Positions 51,994 to 63,385 of a stretch of DNA of 64,000 nt are shown one piece after another. Within the stretch, counting starts at the first letter, position 1. Each line of letters begins with the position of its first letter. Under the pieces are notes generated by a model. That model had not been told where the DNA came from. It saw only the letters and a program-made list of their open reading frames with translations, and did not search any database. A program made the translations under genes and the position numbers. The DNA comes from an uncultured Prochlorococcus sp. (GTDB lineage: Bacteria; Cyanobacteriota; Cyanobacteriia; PCC-6307; Cyanobiaceae). The stretch lies in contig CACIRS010000003.1 in the NCBI GenBank assembly GCA_902589115.1, forward strand, positions 1-64,000, read 5' to 3'.

Positions 51994-52545
51994 CTAAGAA
52001 CCAGGATTTAGCTTGTTTTCCCCTAATGAGGCTGGTACATAGCTTTCCCTAAGTGCTCCACACTTAAGACTGTCAAATGTTTTGCCACTTGCTCTTTCAC
52101 ATAGTGACTTTTGCTGTGTCTTATCAAGAACTGCGTCACTAAAATCAGCACCATCAATATTGGCACCGTCGAAAAAGCTTTTCATTAGGTCAGCACCACT
52201 GAGGTTTGCTCCTGATAAATCAGCGTTATCGAATCTAGTGGCGTACGCAATTACATTTTGAAGATTGGCACCACTGAGATTTGCATTCGTCAAGTTGGCG
52301 ACGCTAAAGAAAGATCCGCTGAGATTTGCATCACCGAGATCCTTGCCAGAAAGGTCGTACTTAACAAATTCGTTGTTCTGAAGATTTTGTCCGTGAAGAT
52401 CAGTGTCAAGTGCATCCACTGAAGATGGGTCACTTGGATAGAGAGCTCCAACAGACATTGGACTGATGGAAAGGCCCACTAGTACTGGCACCAAGATCAG
52501 TAATCTTGTTAGGGACCGTTTCAGAGAAGAGAATAAAGAGGCCAT
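51994..52545 (-). CDS. Pentapeptide-repeat protein with signal-like N-terminus
   Basis: Tandem A(N/D)LSG motifs: ANLSGSFFSVANLTNANLSGANLQ... Confidence 0.9.
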   Translation of the reverse strand: MASLFSSLKRSLTRLLILVPVLVGLSISPMSVGALYPSDPSSVDALDTDLHGQNLQNNEFVKYDLSGKDLGDANLSGSFFSVANLTNANLSGANLQNVIAYATRFDNADLSGANLSGADLMKSFFDGANIDGADFSDAVLDKTQQKSLCERASGKTFDSLKCGALRESYVPASLGENKLNPGS

Positions 52546-53041
52546 TGATAACGCCAGTAACTGACGTAAGCACCGTACAACTCTATTCTTTCACGAGGTT
52601 GCTTTTCATAAGCCAAGGAATCACGAACTGTTGCACCGAATTTGCGTATTCACTTGTATACAAAGGAATTTGCTTAGGTCAGTAAGCCAGAAACCGAATT
52701 TATTTGCTTAAAAATAATTGATATGAGTATCTAGATTTTGTTTGTTAGGTATCGGTAAAACCCTTTCAAGTAAAGGCTTTTCGGGGGATACTCAAAGAAA
52801 TGCCAATATTTCTGTTTTAAATGAGTAAGGAATTTTTTTTGGTAGGTATGAAACGGAACTTATTCATAAAATCATTTTGGGAGCTGTTTTTTTTACGTCG
52901 GTAGTAAGAAAAGTTTGTTTTAAAAGCTTAGTTAGCTGATTATTCAATTCACAAAATAGGCCAGGATCTAGTCAAACCGTCTAATTGGTTACTTCGATTC
53001 CTTGAAAATCCATTCAAAGGAGGCTTGATCTTAAAATTTTT

Positions 53042-53254
53042 TTGATTCATGTATTTCTCAAGCGATTGCATCCAAATACAAAGGCATTTAGTCAAAAATC
53101 TCGGTTTTATAGGGTTTTGCCGAAGTATGTATTGACATTCCAAGCTTCTAAAGCAGAGACAAGTGATAATAAAACCAAAATTTTTAACCAATTAGATGAA
53201 GATATTAGGCAGCATGGCCTTTTTGATGCTCCTTCGCTAGTTTTGCTGAGATAA
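53042..53254 (+). CDS. Doubtful hypothetical ORF (70 aa)
   Basis: Open frame only; overlapping ORFs on the other strand. Confidence 0.3.
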   Translation: MIHVFLKRLHPNTKAFSQKSRFYRVLPKYVLTFQASKAETSDNKTKIFNQLDEDIRQHGLFDAPSLVLLR

Positions 53255-53284
53255 TTTAGTGCGGTAAGAAAAAAACCTTTACGG

Positions 53285-53500
53285 ATGAACATTGTTTTTG
53301 GGACCTCTTCCTTCGATTACCATGCAGTGGCAGGAATCCTTCATGCAGCCATTCCACTTGCTGCAGGTGCAGTAGGAGCAGGCTATTTTATCTTGCGATC
53401 TAGAGGATTAGGCTTTAGTAGCTCTCACCTGCTCGTCGGTCTACCAATGTTCATAGTTGGAGCAGCAGCAGCAGCATTCTTTTATGTAACAGCTCCATAA
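53285..53500 (+). CDS. Small conserved-looking membrane protein
   Basis: Two hydrophobic spans, ends before a strong terminator. Confidence 0.7.
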   Translation: MNIVFGTSSFDYHAVAGILHAAIPLAAGAVGAGYFILRSRGLGFSSSHLLVGLPMFIVGAAAAAFFYVTAP

Positions 53501-53515
53501 AGATAGGAAAAAATT

Positions 53516-53559
53516 AAAAAACCGAGATTCAGACTTATTTATCTGAATCTCGGTTTTTT
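53516..53559. terminator. Bidirectional terminator between convergent genes
   Basis: 18-bp stem AAAAAACCGAGATTCAGA...TCTGAATCTCGGTTTTTT. Confidence 0.92.
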
Positions 53560-53595
53560 AGTATTAGTATTCAAATAAATAATTATATTATGTCT

Positions 53596-55488
53596 TTAAT
53601 GTATTAACCCCAATGATATTTTTGCATCATATATTAGATCTTGTATATATTTATTAGTAGATGCACTTTTCCTTATTCCTCCATTAGATAATATTATTTT
53701 ATTGCCCTTTATCATTTCCCCTTTTTCATTTTCTATTATTAGTTCCTGAGCTTTTGTATAGCATATGTATTTTCTTTTTTGTTTATAGATATTAACTTTT
53801 TCCTGAAATGATTTAATCGCTTTCAATTCAAGTTGGATTTCTTCTTTGTTATTCCAATAAGACATAGACAGATAAAAAGCTATATCAATATATTTCGGTA
53901 TTGTGAAATTTAAATCTGGCTTCCATTGAATCGCTGTAATAGTTACTTCATTGTTTTTTAGTAAAAGTTTTAGATACTTTCCTTTTAGGATCTTTTTTGA
54001 AATAACTTCACATCTCCTTGTCCAAAATAAGGGCCTCGGGTTTCCAATCCCGAATGGCTCCAACTTTGTTAAATATTTCCAAAAACCAGCATTTATATTT
54101 TCAAACGTAATATGAGATTCAGGTTTTATTGATAGTGAATTAATGATAGAATCTTTGCTTTTTTCTACACTTTTATTTAAGAGATCCTGAAGAAATGTTA
54201 TATTATGAGGCTTTATAGTAAAACCGGCAGCAGAGGCATGACCTCCAAACTTTTCTAATAAATGTGCGTTGGCTTCTAATGCATCGTATATATTAAAGCC
54301 ATCAGGAGATCTTGCTGATGCTCGAAACAAGCCATTTCCATCTGCAGTAAGAATAGCAGTCGGTCTTTTATATCTTTCCATTAATCTTGAAGCTATTATT
54401 CCAATTACACCTTGATGCCAATGACTTTGAGCAAGTAGTAGAAAAGGCTGAATATACTCTGTGTCGCATTCCAATAATGCTATCGCCTCAGCCTCAATTC
54501 CTTCGCAAATTTCTCTTCTATTTTTATTTGTATTTTCACACTGCTTAGCTAATTCAATGGCTTTACCTTCGTTAGTTTCTGTTAAAAGATTAACAATTAT
54601 ATCAGGATCTCCTATTCTTCCTACAGCGTTTAGCTTTGGAGATATTGAGAATCCTATATCTTCTGTTGTGATAAAACCTTTCGTTATTCCAGATAGCCTT
54701 ATTAGAGATTGAAGTCCCTTATTTTTAGTACTATACATTTTACTTATATTCTTTTTTATCAAATATCTATTTGCTCCTATAAGTGGAGCCATATCTGCAA
54801 CAGTTCCGATACAAAATAGATCCGCTGCTATTTGGCTGGCTATATAATTGTTAAATTGATTAGAAATACACTCTGCCAAGACATATGCCAATCCAACTCC
54901 AGCTAATTGTCTGTAGGGAGAATTAATAGGTGTAGTATCAGGATGGATTAGGGCGAATGAGGATAACTTTTCTAAATCTAATAAGTGATGATCTGTAATT
55001 ATTACATCTATTTTTAGTCTATTTGCTTCTTCTAAAGCTTCATAAGCGCTTACTCCGTTGTCTACAGTTACTATTAATTTTATATTTTGTTCATTTAGCT
55101 CTTTTATCATTTTTTTATTTAATCCGTATCCATCTTGAAGTCGATTAGGGATCGAAGATATTGAGATAGCTCCTAATGAATTTAAAGTTGTCATAAGCAA
55201 AGCTGTACTTGTCATTCCATCGGCGTCATAATCTCCACAAATGGCTATTTTTTGGTTCTTAATACAAGCTTCTTTTAATCTTTTAACTGCTTTTAATAGA
55301 TCTGGGAAATGATCTTTGGGGTCTGGGAGAGAAGGCGGGTCAAGAAATTCAAGAGCCGATGAGACATCATTAAGTCCGCGTCTAGCAAGAACTACTTTGA
55401 TAGCCTTTGGAAAATCTAAATCTTTTAATGGCTTTTCTGAGACATAGATTGGTAAAGTCCAATTATTAGAGTGAAGCAAGTGGTTCAA
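53596..55488 (-). CDS. recJ: Single-stranded-DNA-specific exonuclease RecJ
   Basis: IAICGDYDADGMTSTALL, VDNGVSAYEALEEA, ITDHHLL, FGGHASAAGFTI. Confidence 0.96.
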   Translation of the reverse strand: MNHLLHSNNWTLPIYVSEKPLKDLDFPKAIKVVLARRGLNDVSSALEFLDPPSLPDPKDHFPDLLKAVKRLKEACIKNQKIAICGDYDADGMTSTALLMTTLNSLGAISISSIPNRLQDGYGLNKKMIKELNEQNIKLIVTVDNGVSAYEALEEANRLKIDVIITDHHLLDLEKLSSFALIHPDTTPINSPYRQLAGVGLAYVLAECISNQFNNYIASQIAADLFCIGTVADMAPLIGANRYLIKKNISKMYSTKNKGLQSLIRLSGITKGFITTEDIGFSISPKLNAVGRIGDPDIIVNLLTETNEGKAIELAKQCENTNKNRREICEGIEAEAIALLECDTEYIQPFLLLAQSHWHQGVIGIIASRLMERYKRPTAILTADGNGLFRASARSPDGFNIYDALEANAHLLEKFGGHASAAGFTIKPHNITFLQDLLNKSVEKSKDSIINSLSIKPESHITFENINAGFWKYLTKLEPFGIGNPRPLFWTRRCEVISKKILKGKYLKLLLKNNEVTITAIQWKPDLNFTIPKYIDIAFYLSMSYWNNKEEIQLELKAIKSFQEKVNIYKQKRKYICYTKAQELIIENEKGEMIKGNKIILSNGGIRKSASTNKYIQDLIYDAKISLGLIH

Positions 55489-55547
55489 TTTCTTTAAATT
55501 CGAAATTTACGCTTGTTTAGCTATTCAAACATGGAACTTTATAACCA

Positions 55548-56294
55548 ATGACGACTTTGAAAGGAGTATTTTGGGATGTTGATGGTACTCTAGCAGATAC
55601 AGAAATGGAAGGGCATCGAGTATCATTTAATTATTCATTTAATAAAGTAGGTATAAATTGGTATTGGAACAGATCTACTTATGCTAAGTTGCTAAATTAT
55701 CCAGGCGGAGTAAATAGAATAAAACAATATTCAAATATGCAAAATATGAATCTTGATGATTCCTACCTAAATGAAATACATGTTATTAAACAAAAATATT
55801 ATAAACAATTGCTGGGATCTGATTTAATAAAATTAAGAATAGGTGTAGAGAGAGTATTCAATGAACTCCATCAAAATGGAATTCAGCAATGGATAGTTAC
55901 TACTAGTAGTAATGTCGCTGTTCAAGCACTTCTTGCTAACTTACCTAAAAGCATTAAAAATAATTTTAAAGGTGTTGTAGCTCATGAAGATGTAAAATAT
56001 AAAAAACCAAACTCTGAATGTTACTTAAAGGCTTTAAAATCAAGTAAACTAGATCCAAGTAACGTAATTGTCATAGAAGATTCATTAGTAGGACTCCAAT
56101 CAGCTGTTGGAGCAAATCTAAAGTGTTTAATAACACTAACTGACTACGATACTAACGATTTATCACTATATTCTCAAGCAAAAGCTATAGTAAACCATCT
56201 TGGAGATGAAACAAATACTAGTGTTGTAATGAAAGGAACTCCTGTACATAATAAAATGGTAAGTATTAGTTATCTTAATTCTCTGCTTTTATAA
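55548..56294 (+). CDS. HAD-superfamily hydrolase, CbbY-like
   Basis: GVFWDVDGTLADTEMEGH, VIVIEDSLVGLQSA. Confidence 0.9.
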   Translation: MTTLKGVFWDVDGTLADTEMEGHRVSFNYSFNKVGINWYWNRSTYAKLLNYPGGVNRIKQYSNMQNMNLDDSYLNEIHVIKQKYYKQLLGSDLIKLRIGVERVFNELHQNGIQQWIVTTSSNVAVQALLANLPKSIKNNFKGVVAHEDVKYKKPNSECYLKALKSSKLDPSNVIVIEDSLVGLQSAVGANLKCLITLTDYDTNDLSLYSQAKAIVNHLGDETNTSVVMKGTPVHNKMVSISYLNSLLL

Positions 56295-56300
56295 AATTGG

Positions 56301-56633
56301 ATGAATATGCAAAAAACTAGATTACAAAAATTCGAAACTTATTTAGGCCGTAACCTAGGAGGCTTATTAACAGGGTCTTGGAGAAAAAGAAGTATTAGTA
56401 TAATATCGTTGCTTCTCGGATTCTTTATAGGAAGCAATGTAACAGTATACTTCCTTGAGGAAATTGGTAAAAGGGCATTGGTAGTTCTAATTCTTGTTTT
56501 TATGATTGAAATACTTATAAGAATTCGACCTAGAAATACAATTAAGATGGTATATTTTTGGATAAGTATTGATAACTTAAGAATTGGTATTACTTATGCT
56601 CTTATACTTGAAGCTTTTAAACTTGGCTCATAG
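56301..56633 (+). CDS. Ycf20/DUF565-like membrane protein
   Basis: LQKFETYLGRNLGGLLTGSWRKRSISIISLLLGFFIG. Confidence 0.82.
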   Translation: MNMQKTRLQKFETYLGRNLGGLLTGSWRKRSISIISLLLGFFIGSNVTVYFLEEIGKRALVVLILVFMIEILIRIRPRNTIKMVYFWISIDNLRIGITYALILEAFKLGS

Positions 56634-56691
56634 TCAGTACATTAGATAAAAGGCAGCACCTGATATAAAGATATTAAACCTTAAGATAATT

Positions 56692-56868
56692 TCAATCTTC
56701 GCTATCTTCAGTTTCATCCATTGGATAAACAAATCCTTGAGCTCTGCCACTTAGAACAGATTTTCCCAGAGACAACGCTCTCTGAGCAGCTACCTGAGCT
56801 TTGGATTTCCAGACGGCATGACGTTGATTACGTTTGCCTTTTGAGGTCTTTTTCTTTGGTACTGCCAT
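56692..56868 (-). CDS. rpmF: 50S ribosomal protein L32
   Basis: Hand translation [58 protein letters not shown]; absent from the ORF track. Confidence 0.96.
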   Translation of the reverse strand: MAVPKKKTSKGKRNQRHAVWKSKAQVAAQRALSLGKSVLSGRAQGFVYPMDETEDSED

Positions 56869-57033
56869 TTATTTCGAATGAACCTACATTTATTTTCCCT
56901 CCTAATGAGCCATTGCGTCAAATTATAGGAACTAAGATATTTGAAAATTACACACTTCCATTATTCCAATTGTCGCTTTAAATACTTGTAACCCTTAACG
57001 GGAGAATAACCCACAAACCCTCCACTGATCTGA

Positions 57034-58776
57034 ATGTCTCAATCACGAACAACTAGTTATAGTGAACTGTTGAAGAATATTTCGACAGGCGAAGTTGATT
57101 TAATTAGGTTGAATCCACAGAGAAGAGAGGCTGAAGTACTGTATTTAAATGGTACAACTGTGAAGGTTCCAGTATTATATAATGATCAATATATACTCAA
57201 TGCTATAAAAGAGTCAGGTACTAAGTTAACTGTAATAGATTATCGATCAGAAGCTGCATTGGCTGGTATGACAGCGAATATAGGCTTTATATTTATCTTG
57301 TTTTTAGGATTATTGTTTATATTAAAGCGAGCCGCTAACTTGGCTAATAGAACAATGAGTTTTGGAAAGAGTTCAGCTAGGACATCACCTTCGGAAATTG
57401 TAGATGTAACATTTGATGATGTGGCAGGAATTAATGAAGCTAAAGAGGAACTAGAGGAAATAGTTACATTTCTGAAAAAACCTGAAAAAGTTTTAAAGCT
57501 TGGAGCAAAAATTCCAAGAGGATATCTTTTACAAGGTCCACCAGGAACTGGCAAGACACTATTAGCAAAAGCCATAGCTGGTGAAGCTTCTGTCCCTTTT
57601 TTTTCTATAGCAGCATCAGAATTTGTTGAATTGTTTGTAGGTGTAGGAGCGAGTCGAGTTAGAGATTTATTCAAAAAAGCTAAGGAAAAGGCACCATGCA
57701 TAATTTTTATAGATGAAATAGATTCTGTTGGTCGACAACGTGGAAGCGGAATTGGAGGAGGTAATGACGAAAGAGAGCAAACATTAAATCAATTACTTAC
57801 TGAGATGGACGGCTTCGCGGATAACGCTGGAATAATTGTAATTGCTGCTACAAATCGACAAGATATACTTGACTCCGCCTTGACTAGACCTGGTAGATTT
57901 GACAGAAGAATAGATGTTTCTTTACCAGATAGATTAAGTAGAGAGAAGATTTTATCTGTACATGCAAGATCAAAGCCATTATCGAAAGACGTATGCTTTA
58001 AGAATTGGGCCGTAAAAACACCAGGATTTTCCGGAGCAGATTTGTCTAACCTATTAAATGAGGCAGCTATATTAACTGCAAGAGAGAACAAGAAACTAGT
58101 AAATAATAGTCAAATTGAATTAGCTTTAGAGAGAATTACAATGGGGCTAAGTGTAAAACCTTTGCAAGATTGTTCAAAAAAGCGATTGATTGCATATCAC
58201 GAAGTTGGACATGCATTAGTTGCTGCTTATACTCCTTATGCTGACAAGGTTGATAAAATTTCATTGATTCCAAAGGGAGGAGGATTAGGAGGTTATACAA
58301 GGTTTCATCCCAATGAAGAAAATTTAGATAGTGGGTTAATAACTAAAGCTTATCTTTCTGCAAATATTATAGTCTCAATGGGGGGGAGAGCCGCGGAATT
58401 GATCGTTTTTGGTAAGGATGAAATCACTCAAGGGGCTAGTGGTGACTTTGAAAATGTATCCCGATTAGCTCGTGAAATGGTAACAAGGTTTGGCTTCTCT
58501 AGTTTAGGTCCAATCGCTCTTGAATTTGAAAATAGAGACATATTTATTGGTTCTAATATGTTGAGCAAGAATAAGAAGTACGCTGATTCTACAGGAACAG
58601 TTATTGACAATAATATAAGAAAAATAGCAATTGAATCAATGAATAAGGCAATTAATATTTTAAAAGATAAAAGAAAACTAATGGATAAGTTGGTTGATAC
58701 TCTTATTGAAGAAGAAACAATAGACGGAGATCGTTTTTTACAATTAGCCGGCCTTCAATCAAGAAAAGCTAATTAA
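57034..58776 (+). CDS. ftsH: ATP-dependent zinc metalloprotease FtsH
   Basis: [21 protein letters not shown] region, [10 protein letters not shown] zinc motif. Confidence 0.95.
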   Translation: MSQSRTTSYSELLKNISTGEVDLIRLNPQRREAEVLYLNGTTVKVPVLYNDQYILNAIKESGTKLTVIDYRSEAALAGMTANIGFIFILFLGLLFILKRAANLANRTMSFGKSSARTSPSEIVDVTFDDVAGINEAKEELEEIVTFLKKPEKVLKLGAKIPRGYLLQGPPGTGKTLLAKAIAGEASVPFFSIAASEFVELFVGVGASRVRDLFKKAKEKAPCIIFIDEIDSVGRQRGSGIGGGNDEREQTLNQLLTEMDGFADNAGIIVIAATNRQDILDSALTRPGRFDRRIDVSLPDRLSREKILSVHARSKPLSKDVCFKNWAVKTPGFSGADLSNLLNEAAILTARENKKLVNNSQIELALERITMGLSVKPLQDCSKKRLIAYHEVGHALVAAYTPYADKVDKISLIPKGGGLGGYTRFHPNEENLDSGLITKAYLSANIIVSMGGRAAELIVFGKDEITQGASGDFENVSRLAREMVTRFGFSSLGPIALEFENRDIFIGSNMLSKNKKYADSTGTVIDNNIRKIAIESMNKAINILKDKRKLMDKLVDTLIEEETIDGDRFLQLAGLQSRKAN

Positions 58777-58789
58777 TTACTAATTTATC

Positions 58790-61579
58790 ATGACTAATTC
58801 AGTGCTCAAAAATTTGTTTTATCGAAAAAACTATATTCTATACTTTTTACTGTTCTTTATCTTTTTAGTATTAGGATCAAGATTACATATTGATTGGCTT
58901 TGGTATAGACAGTTTACACAACAAGATACCTACCTTAAAACTCTAATTCTACAATTCAAGGTTTTAATAGTTACTGGATTGATCTCAATCATTTGTTTAC
59001 TCTGGCAATCTAAGTGGGCTAAAGAGATTTCAACGAAGAATAGTAATGTACCTAGAATATCTGGACTAGTATATGGAATTTCACTTCTTGTTTGTTTAGT
59101 CTCAATTACACTTATTGTTTGGTTTTTGTTTAGTGTTAGTTATATCTCTATCTTGGACCCATTTAATCAAAATTTATTGTCGATTGATGACCCAGCAAGA
59201 ACATCTAGAAATATTCTACAATTAATTTCTATTATAGTCTTTACATCCATAACGCTAACACTCCCAAGGGGCTCTACAATTGTTCAGACAATAGGCAGTT
59301 TACTTTTTATATTTATATCAGTTAGAAGATGGGGACTTTGGTCACTAGCTTTTTCTATTCCAGACACTGGAGTAAAAGAATCTCTATATGATTCCGACAT
59401 AAGTTTTGGACTAGCTAGATATCCAGCGTTATCATTTGGATTGGTCCTAATTCTGGCAATTCTCTCTCTTACAGCATCAACCTCAATATGGAATAAGTTG
59501 ATTAAAAATCCTAACTTTACAGATTGGAGTTCGCCTACTCTTACTAGAAAAGAGAAGATAATACTAAGTCCTATCTTTGCTCTAATTACCTTTGTAGGAT
59601 CATCTTTATTATGGCTTTCTAGGCACCATTTTTTATGGAATGTATCAGGACAATTTCCAGGAGCTGGATGGTTAGATGTAAACTTCAATATTCCTTTGAG
59701 AACATATTCCTCTATAGCGCTTTTTCTTTCAGCATTACTTCTTATTCCATTTACAAATGATTCTAAACGAAGATTAGTTAGAAAGTTGTTAGTAATAAGT
59801 TCATTATTAGCCTTAATTTCGGAATTTATATTCGCCCCATTATTACAGTGGTTATTTGTAAAGCCTAGAGAACTTATATTAGAAAAGGTTTATTTAGAAA
59901 GGGCTATCAATGCAACTAGAAAGGCATTCATGCTCGATTCAATTAAAACACGTCTAATTAATCCAGAAAATATGCTTACATCTGAGGATATAGAAAAAGG
60001 TAGAAGCTCATTAAGGAACGTAAGACTATGGGACAGTCAACCATTATTAGCTACTAACAGACAACTTCAACAATTCAAAGTATTTTATAGATTTTCAAAT
60101 ACAGCGGTTGATAGATATCAGTTGAAGGCTGATAGTAATGAAAGACAACAGGTAATTATCACAGCTCGAGAATTAGATCAAGATGGTCTTCCTATTAGCT
60201 CTAGAACCTGGCTAAATAAGCATTTTGTATTTACTCATGGATATGGTTTTACTATAAGCCCTGTAAATACTAAAGGTGCTGATGGTTTACCTGAATATTT
60301 TATAAAGGATTTAGGTGCCTCTACTAAAATAAATGGAAGTAAGTTGTTAGGAATTACAAAATCTAGTGTGCAAAAGCTAATTCCAATTGGAAATGATGCA
60401 ATTTACTATGGAACCTTAAATACACCATATGCTATAGCTCCTTCTGTTATTGAAGAGTTTGACTATCCCAAGGGAGACCAAAATATTTTTAAACACTACG
60501 ATGGTAATGGTGGTGTTCCAATAAGTAATTTACTTGAAAGGATATCAGCTTCCTTTTATTTTCTCGAACCTCGCTTATTGAATACTGGAGCATTGACAAA
60601 GCATTCAAAGATTTTGTTTAAAAGAGATATCAAACAACGTATTTTAAAGTTAGCACCATTTATTAATTTACTAGGTGAACCATATCTTGTTACTACTAAA
60701 GTAAATCAAGGAAAAGAGGGATACTATCCCAATCAGCATTTATATTGGATAGTAGAAGGTTATACATTATCTAAAACATATCCCTATGCTGAAAGATTAT
60801 CGAAAGATAATTCAGTTAGGTATATAAGAAATTCAGTAAAAATAATTGTTGATACATATAATGGTAATTTGAATTTATATGTTTCTGAACCACAAGACCC
60901 AATAATTATTGGTTGGCAAACAATATTTCCAAAATTGTTTAAAAAGCTTGAAGATATGCCTTCTTCACTAAGAGAACATTTAAAAGTACCAACAGATCTA
61001 TTTGAATATCAAGTGAAGCAATTACTTCGTTACCATGTAACAGATATAAGAACTTTTTATAATGGTGATGATTTATGGCAAGTTCCCAAGGAGCTTTATG
61101 GAAAAAAGCAAATTCCAGTTAAGCCTTATCACGTAACAGCCCAATTAGGTCCTAATTCCGAAACTGAGTTTCTGCTTTTACAACCTCTTACACCATTAGC
61201 TCGTCCTAATCTATCCGCTTGGTTGGCAGCTAGAAGTGATGGTAAGAATTATGGTGAATTGGTACTTTTAAGGTTCCCTGGCCAAACAACTATTTTCGGC
61301 CCTGAACAAATTCAAGCCCTAATAAATCAGGATCCATTTATTAGTCAACAGTTTAGTTTATGGGATCGTGCTGGATCAGAAGTAATACAAGGCAATCTTC
61401 TAGTTTTACCGTTAGGCAAATCATTGATATATGTAGAACCAGTGTACTTAAAAGCCACCCAAGGAGGAGTTCCTACTCTTACTAGAGTAGTAGTAAGTGA
61501 CGGGAAAAGAATCTCAATGGAAGCAACACTTTCCGAAGCATTATCTTCATTATTAGCTGAAAGCAAGACAAAAAAATAG
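58790..61579 (+). CDS. UPF0182-family membrane protein
   Basis: 929 aa; N-terminal TM helices, LWYRQFTQQ, YVEPVYLKATQGGVPTLTRVVVSDGKRISME. Confidence 0.92.
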   Translation: MTNSVLKNLFYRKNYILYFLLFFIFLVLGSRLHIDWLWYRQFTQQDTYLKTLILQFKVLIVTGLISIICLLWQSKWAKEISTKNSNVPRISGLVYGISLLVCLVSITLIVWFLFSVSYISILDPFNQNLLSIDDPARTSRNILQLISIIVFTSITLTLPRGSTIVQTIGSLLFIFISVRRWGLWSLAFSIPDTGVKESLYDSDISFGLARYPALSFGLVLILAILSLTASTSIWNKLIKNPNFTDWSSPTLTRKEKIILSPIFALITFVGSSLLWLSRHHFLWNVSGQFPGAGWLDVNFNIPLRTYSSIALFLSALLLIPFTNDSKRRLVRKLLVISSLLALISEFIFAPLLQWLFVKPRELILEKVYLERAINATRKAFMLDSIKTRLINPENMLTSEDIEKGRSSLRNVRLWDSQPLLATNRQLQQFKVFYRFSNTAVDRYQLKADSNERQQVIITARELDQDGLPISSRTWLNKHFVFTHGYGFTISPVNTKGADGLPEYFIKDLGASTKINGSKLLGITKSSVQKLIPIGNDAIYYGTLNTPYAIAPSVIEEFDYPKGDQNIFKHYDGNGGVPISNLLERISASFYFLEPRLLNTGALTKHSKILFKRDIKQRILKLAPFINLLGEPYLVTTKVNQGKEGYYPNQHLYWIVEGYTLSKTYPYAERLSKDNSVRYIRNSVKIIVDTYNGNLNLYVSEPQDPIIIGWQTIFPKLFKKLEDMPSSLREHLKVPTDLFEYQVKQLLRYHVTDIRTFYNGDDLWQVPKELYGKKQIPVKPYHVTAQLGPNSETEFLLLQPLTPLARPNLSAWLAARSDGKNYGELVLLRFPGQTTIFGPEQIQALINQDPFISQQFSLWDRAGSEVIQGNLLVLPLGKSLIYVEPVYLKATQGGVPTLTRVVVSDGKRISMEATLSEALSSLLAESKTKK

Positions 61580-61607
61580 TACTTAAATCAAAAAATGATT
61601 TAAGTAC
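61579..61607. terminator. Hairpin between convergent genes
   Basis: GTACTTAAATCA-AAAAA-TGATTTAAGTAC. Confidence 0.7.
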
Positions 61608-61625
61608 GTATTAATTTATTATATT

Positions 61626-62228
61626 TTAGTCTATAGAGCTAAAATATTCTTTACTTCCTACTGGATCTGGTTTCATTGTCTTTTCGCCAGGTGTCCAGTT
61701 AGCAGGACAAACCTCATCAGGATTTGCTTGAACATATTGGAAGGCTTGTAGGACTCTAAGAGTTTCATCTACATTTCTTCCAACTGGTAGATTGTTAATT
61801 GTTGAATGCATTATTACTCCTGAAGGATCTATAATAAATAGACCTCTTAAGGCTATACCCTCAGAAGGGTCTAGTACATTATATCCTGCAGAAATTTCCT
61901 TTTTTATATCAGCTACAAGTGGGTAATTTATATCTCCGATACCTCCTTGATTTCTAGGAGTTTGGATCCAAGCCAAATGGCTAAATTGGCTATCTACAGA
62001 AACACCGATTACTTCTGTATTTTTACTCGAGAATTCATTATATCTATCACTAAAAGCAGTAATTTCTGTTGGACAAACAAAAGTAAAATCCAGAGGATAG
62101 AAATAGAGGACTACATATTTCCCTCTATATTCGGAGAGGCTGATTTCCTTGAATTCTTGGTCAATAACAGCTGTGGCTGTGAAATCTGGAGCTAGTTGGC
62201 CAACTCTCAAATTGCCGTTTTCGGTCAT
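61626..62228 (-). CDS. 2-Cys peroxiredoxin
   Basis: [31 protein letters not shown]. Confidence 0.96.
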   Translation of the reverse strand: MTENGNLRVGQLAPDFTATAVIDQEFKEISLSEYRGKYVVLYFYPLDFTFVCPTEITAFSDRYNEFSSKNTEVIGVSVDSQFSHLAWIQTPRNQGGIGDINYPLVADIKKEISAGYNVLDPSEGIALRGLFIIDPSGVIMHSTINNLPVGRNVDETLRVLQAFQYVQANPDEVCPANWTPGEKTMKPDPVGSKEYFSSID

Positions 62229-62390
62229 GAGTCTCTAATTAGAGGTTTAGTAAAAACTTTTGGAATAGTAGCTATTTTCTGGGCAAGATGTCTCGATTGA
62301 TTTAAAAATAAAGATCTTGCTTAACCTTTGCACTAAAATCTCTAGTTAATATGGTTTATAGTGTGAGTATCAAAGTTTTTTGGAAATAGC

Positions 62391-62654
62391 ATGAATTGGG
62401 ACCCTGAGGTTCTTAAGAAGTTCTGCAACACAGGGCATTTTAAACTTTTAAATCAGTCAAGGGCTGAATTAAAGGATAAACCACTAGATAGAGATCCTGT
62501 TACCAGGACTTTAAAGTCTCAGGCAAGGCATCACAAAGGAATAGTCCAAAAGGTATCTAGGCCTCCATCAAATCGACCAGTTTCAAAAGAAACAACTTTT
62601 ATTGAGAGGGAATACTCCAATTTTTATCCAAACACTAAGGACAGACTCAATTAG
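62391..62654 (+). CDS. Hypothetical 87-aa basic protein
   Basis: Intact ORF preceded by a clear intergenic region. Confidence 0.55.
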   Translation: MNWDPEVLKKFCNTGHFKLLNQSRAELKDKPLDRDPVTRTLKSQARHHKGIVQKVSRPPSNRPVSKETTFIEREYSNFYPNTKDRLN

Positions 62655-62689
62655 GAATAATTGAGAATGCGAATCTATTTAAAAAAAAT

Positions 62690-62762
62690 GGCTCGGGGGA
62701 GACTTGAACTCCCGACCTCGGGGTTATGAATCCCGCGCTCTAACCGGCTGAGCTACCGAGCC
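62690..62762 (-). tRNA. tRNA with CAT anticodon, probably elongator tRNA-Met
   Basis: GGCTCGGTAGCTCAGCCGGTTAGAGCGCGGGATTCATAACCCCGAGGTCGGGAGTTCAAGTCTCCCCCGAGCC; full cloverleaf apart from an A31.C39 mismatch. Confidence 0.92.
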
Positions 62763-62824
62763 TATTAGTTAGCTTTATAGTATAACGCCAAGAGACTTTA
62801 AACGAAGATATAATATTAAAAAGG

Positions 62825-63385
62825 TTAAATTGACAATCCTAGTTGATTAGTAGCCTGAAAAGTTATTATACCTACTGATACAGATAAATTTAGACTTCTT
62901 ACTCCTAAATTATCCAAATCGTTTGTACCTCCCGGCATAGGAATAGTAATTAACTCATCACTTATATCTTTAATCCTGTTTGGTAAACCGTTATCTTCAC
63001 GACCGAAAATAATTATGTCATTATTTTGAAAATTAAATTTTCCTAAAAAATTTTTACCGACTTTGCTAGTAGATATGAAACGGTGTTTTCCAGAGAATAA
63101 TCTATGATACTCATCGAAGTTACTATATGTACTAATATCTAAATACTTCCAATAATCTAATCCAGCTCGCTTTAAATAACGATCTTCAAGACTAAAACCT
63201 AATGGTTGTATTAGGTCTAATGATAAATTGAATGCCGCACATGTGCGAGCTATATTACCTGTATTCTGAGGAATCCGAGGTTCAAATAGCGCTATTCGTA
63301 AATTTGGTATGATTTCCACTTGCTCTAACTCACTTTTATCGATATCTCTTTCAAATTTAAAGCTCTTCCCTGGATAACTAGCCAA
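62825..63385 (-). CDS. trmL: tRNA (cytidine/uridine-2'-O)-methyltransferase TrmL-like (SPOUT)
   Basis: LFEPRIPQNTGNIARTCAAF, IIFGREDNGLP, SLNLSVSVGI. Confidence 0.92.
   Translation of the reverse strand: MASYPGKSFKFERDIDKSELEQVEIIPNLRIALFEPRIPQNTGNIARTCAAFNLSLDLIQPLGFSLEDRYLKRAGLDYWKYLDISTYSNFDEYHRLFSGKHRFISTSKVGKNFLGKFNFQNNDIIIFGREDNGLPNRIKDISDELITIPMPGGTNDLDNLGVRSLNLSVSVGIITFQATNQLGLSI

Noticed and set aside
56721-56981. ORF-track 86-aa plus-strand ORF
   Set aside because: Overlaps rpmF (L32) encoded on the minus strand at 56692-56868; the plus ORF is a shadow frame.
57240-58610. Three minus-strand ORFs opposite ftsH
   Set aside because: Antisense shadows of FtsH; no recognisable domains.
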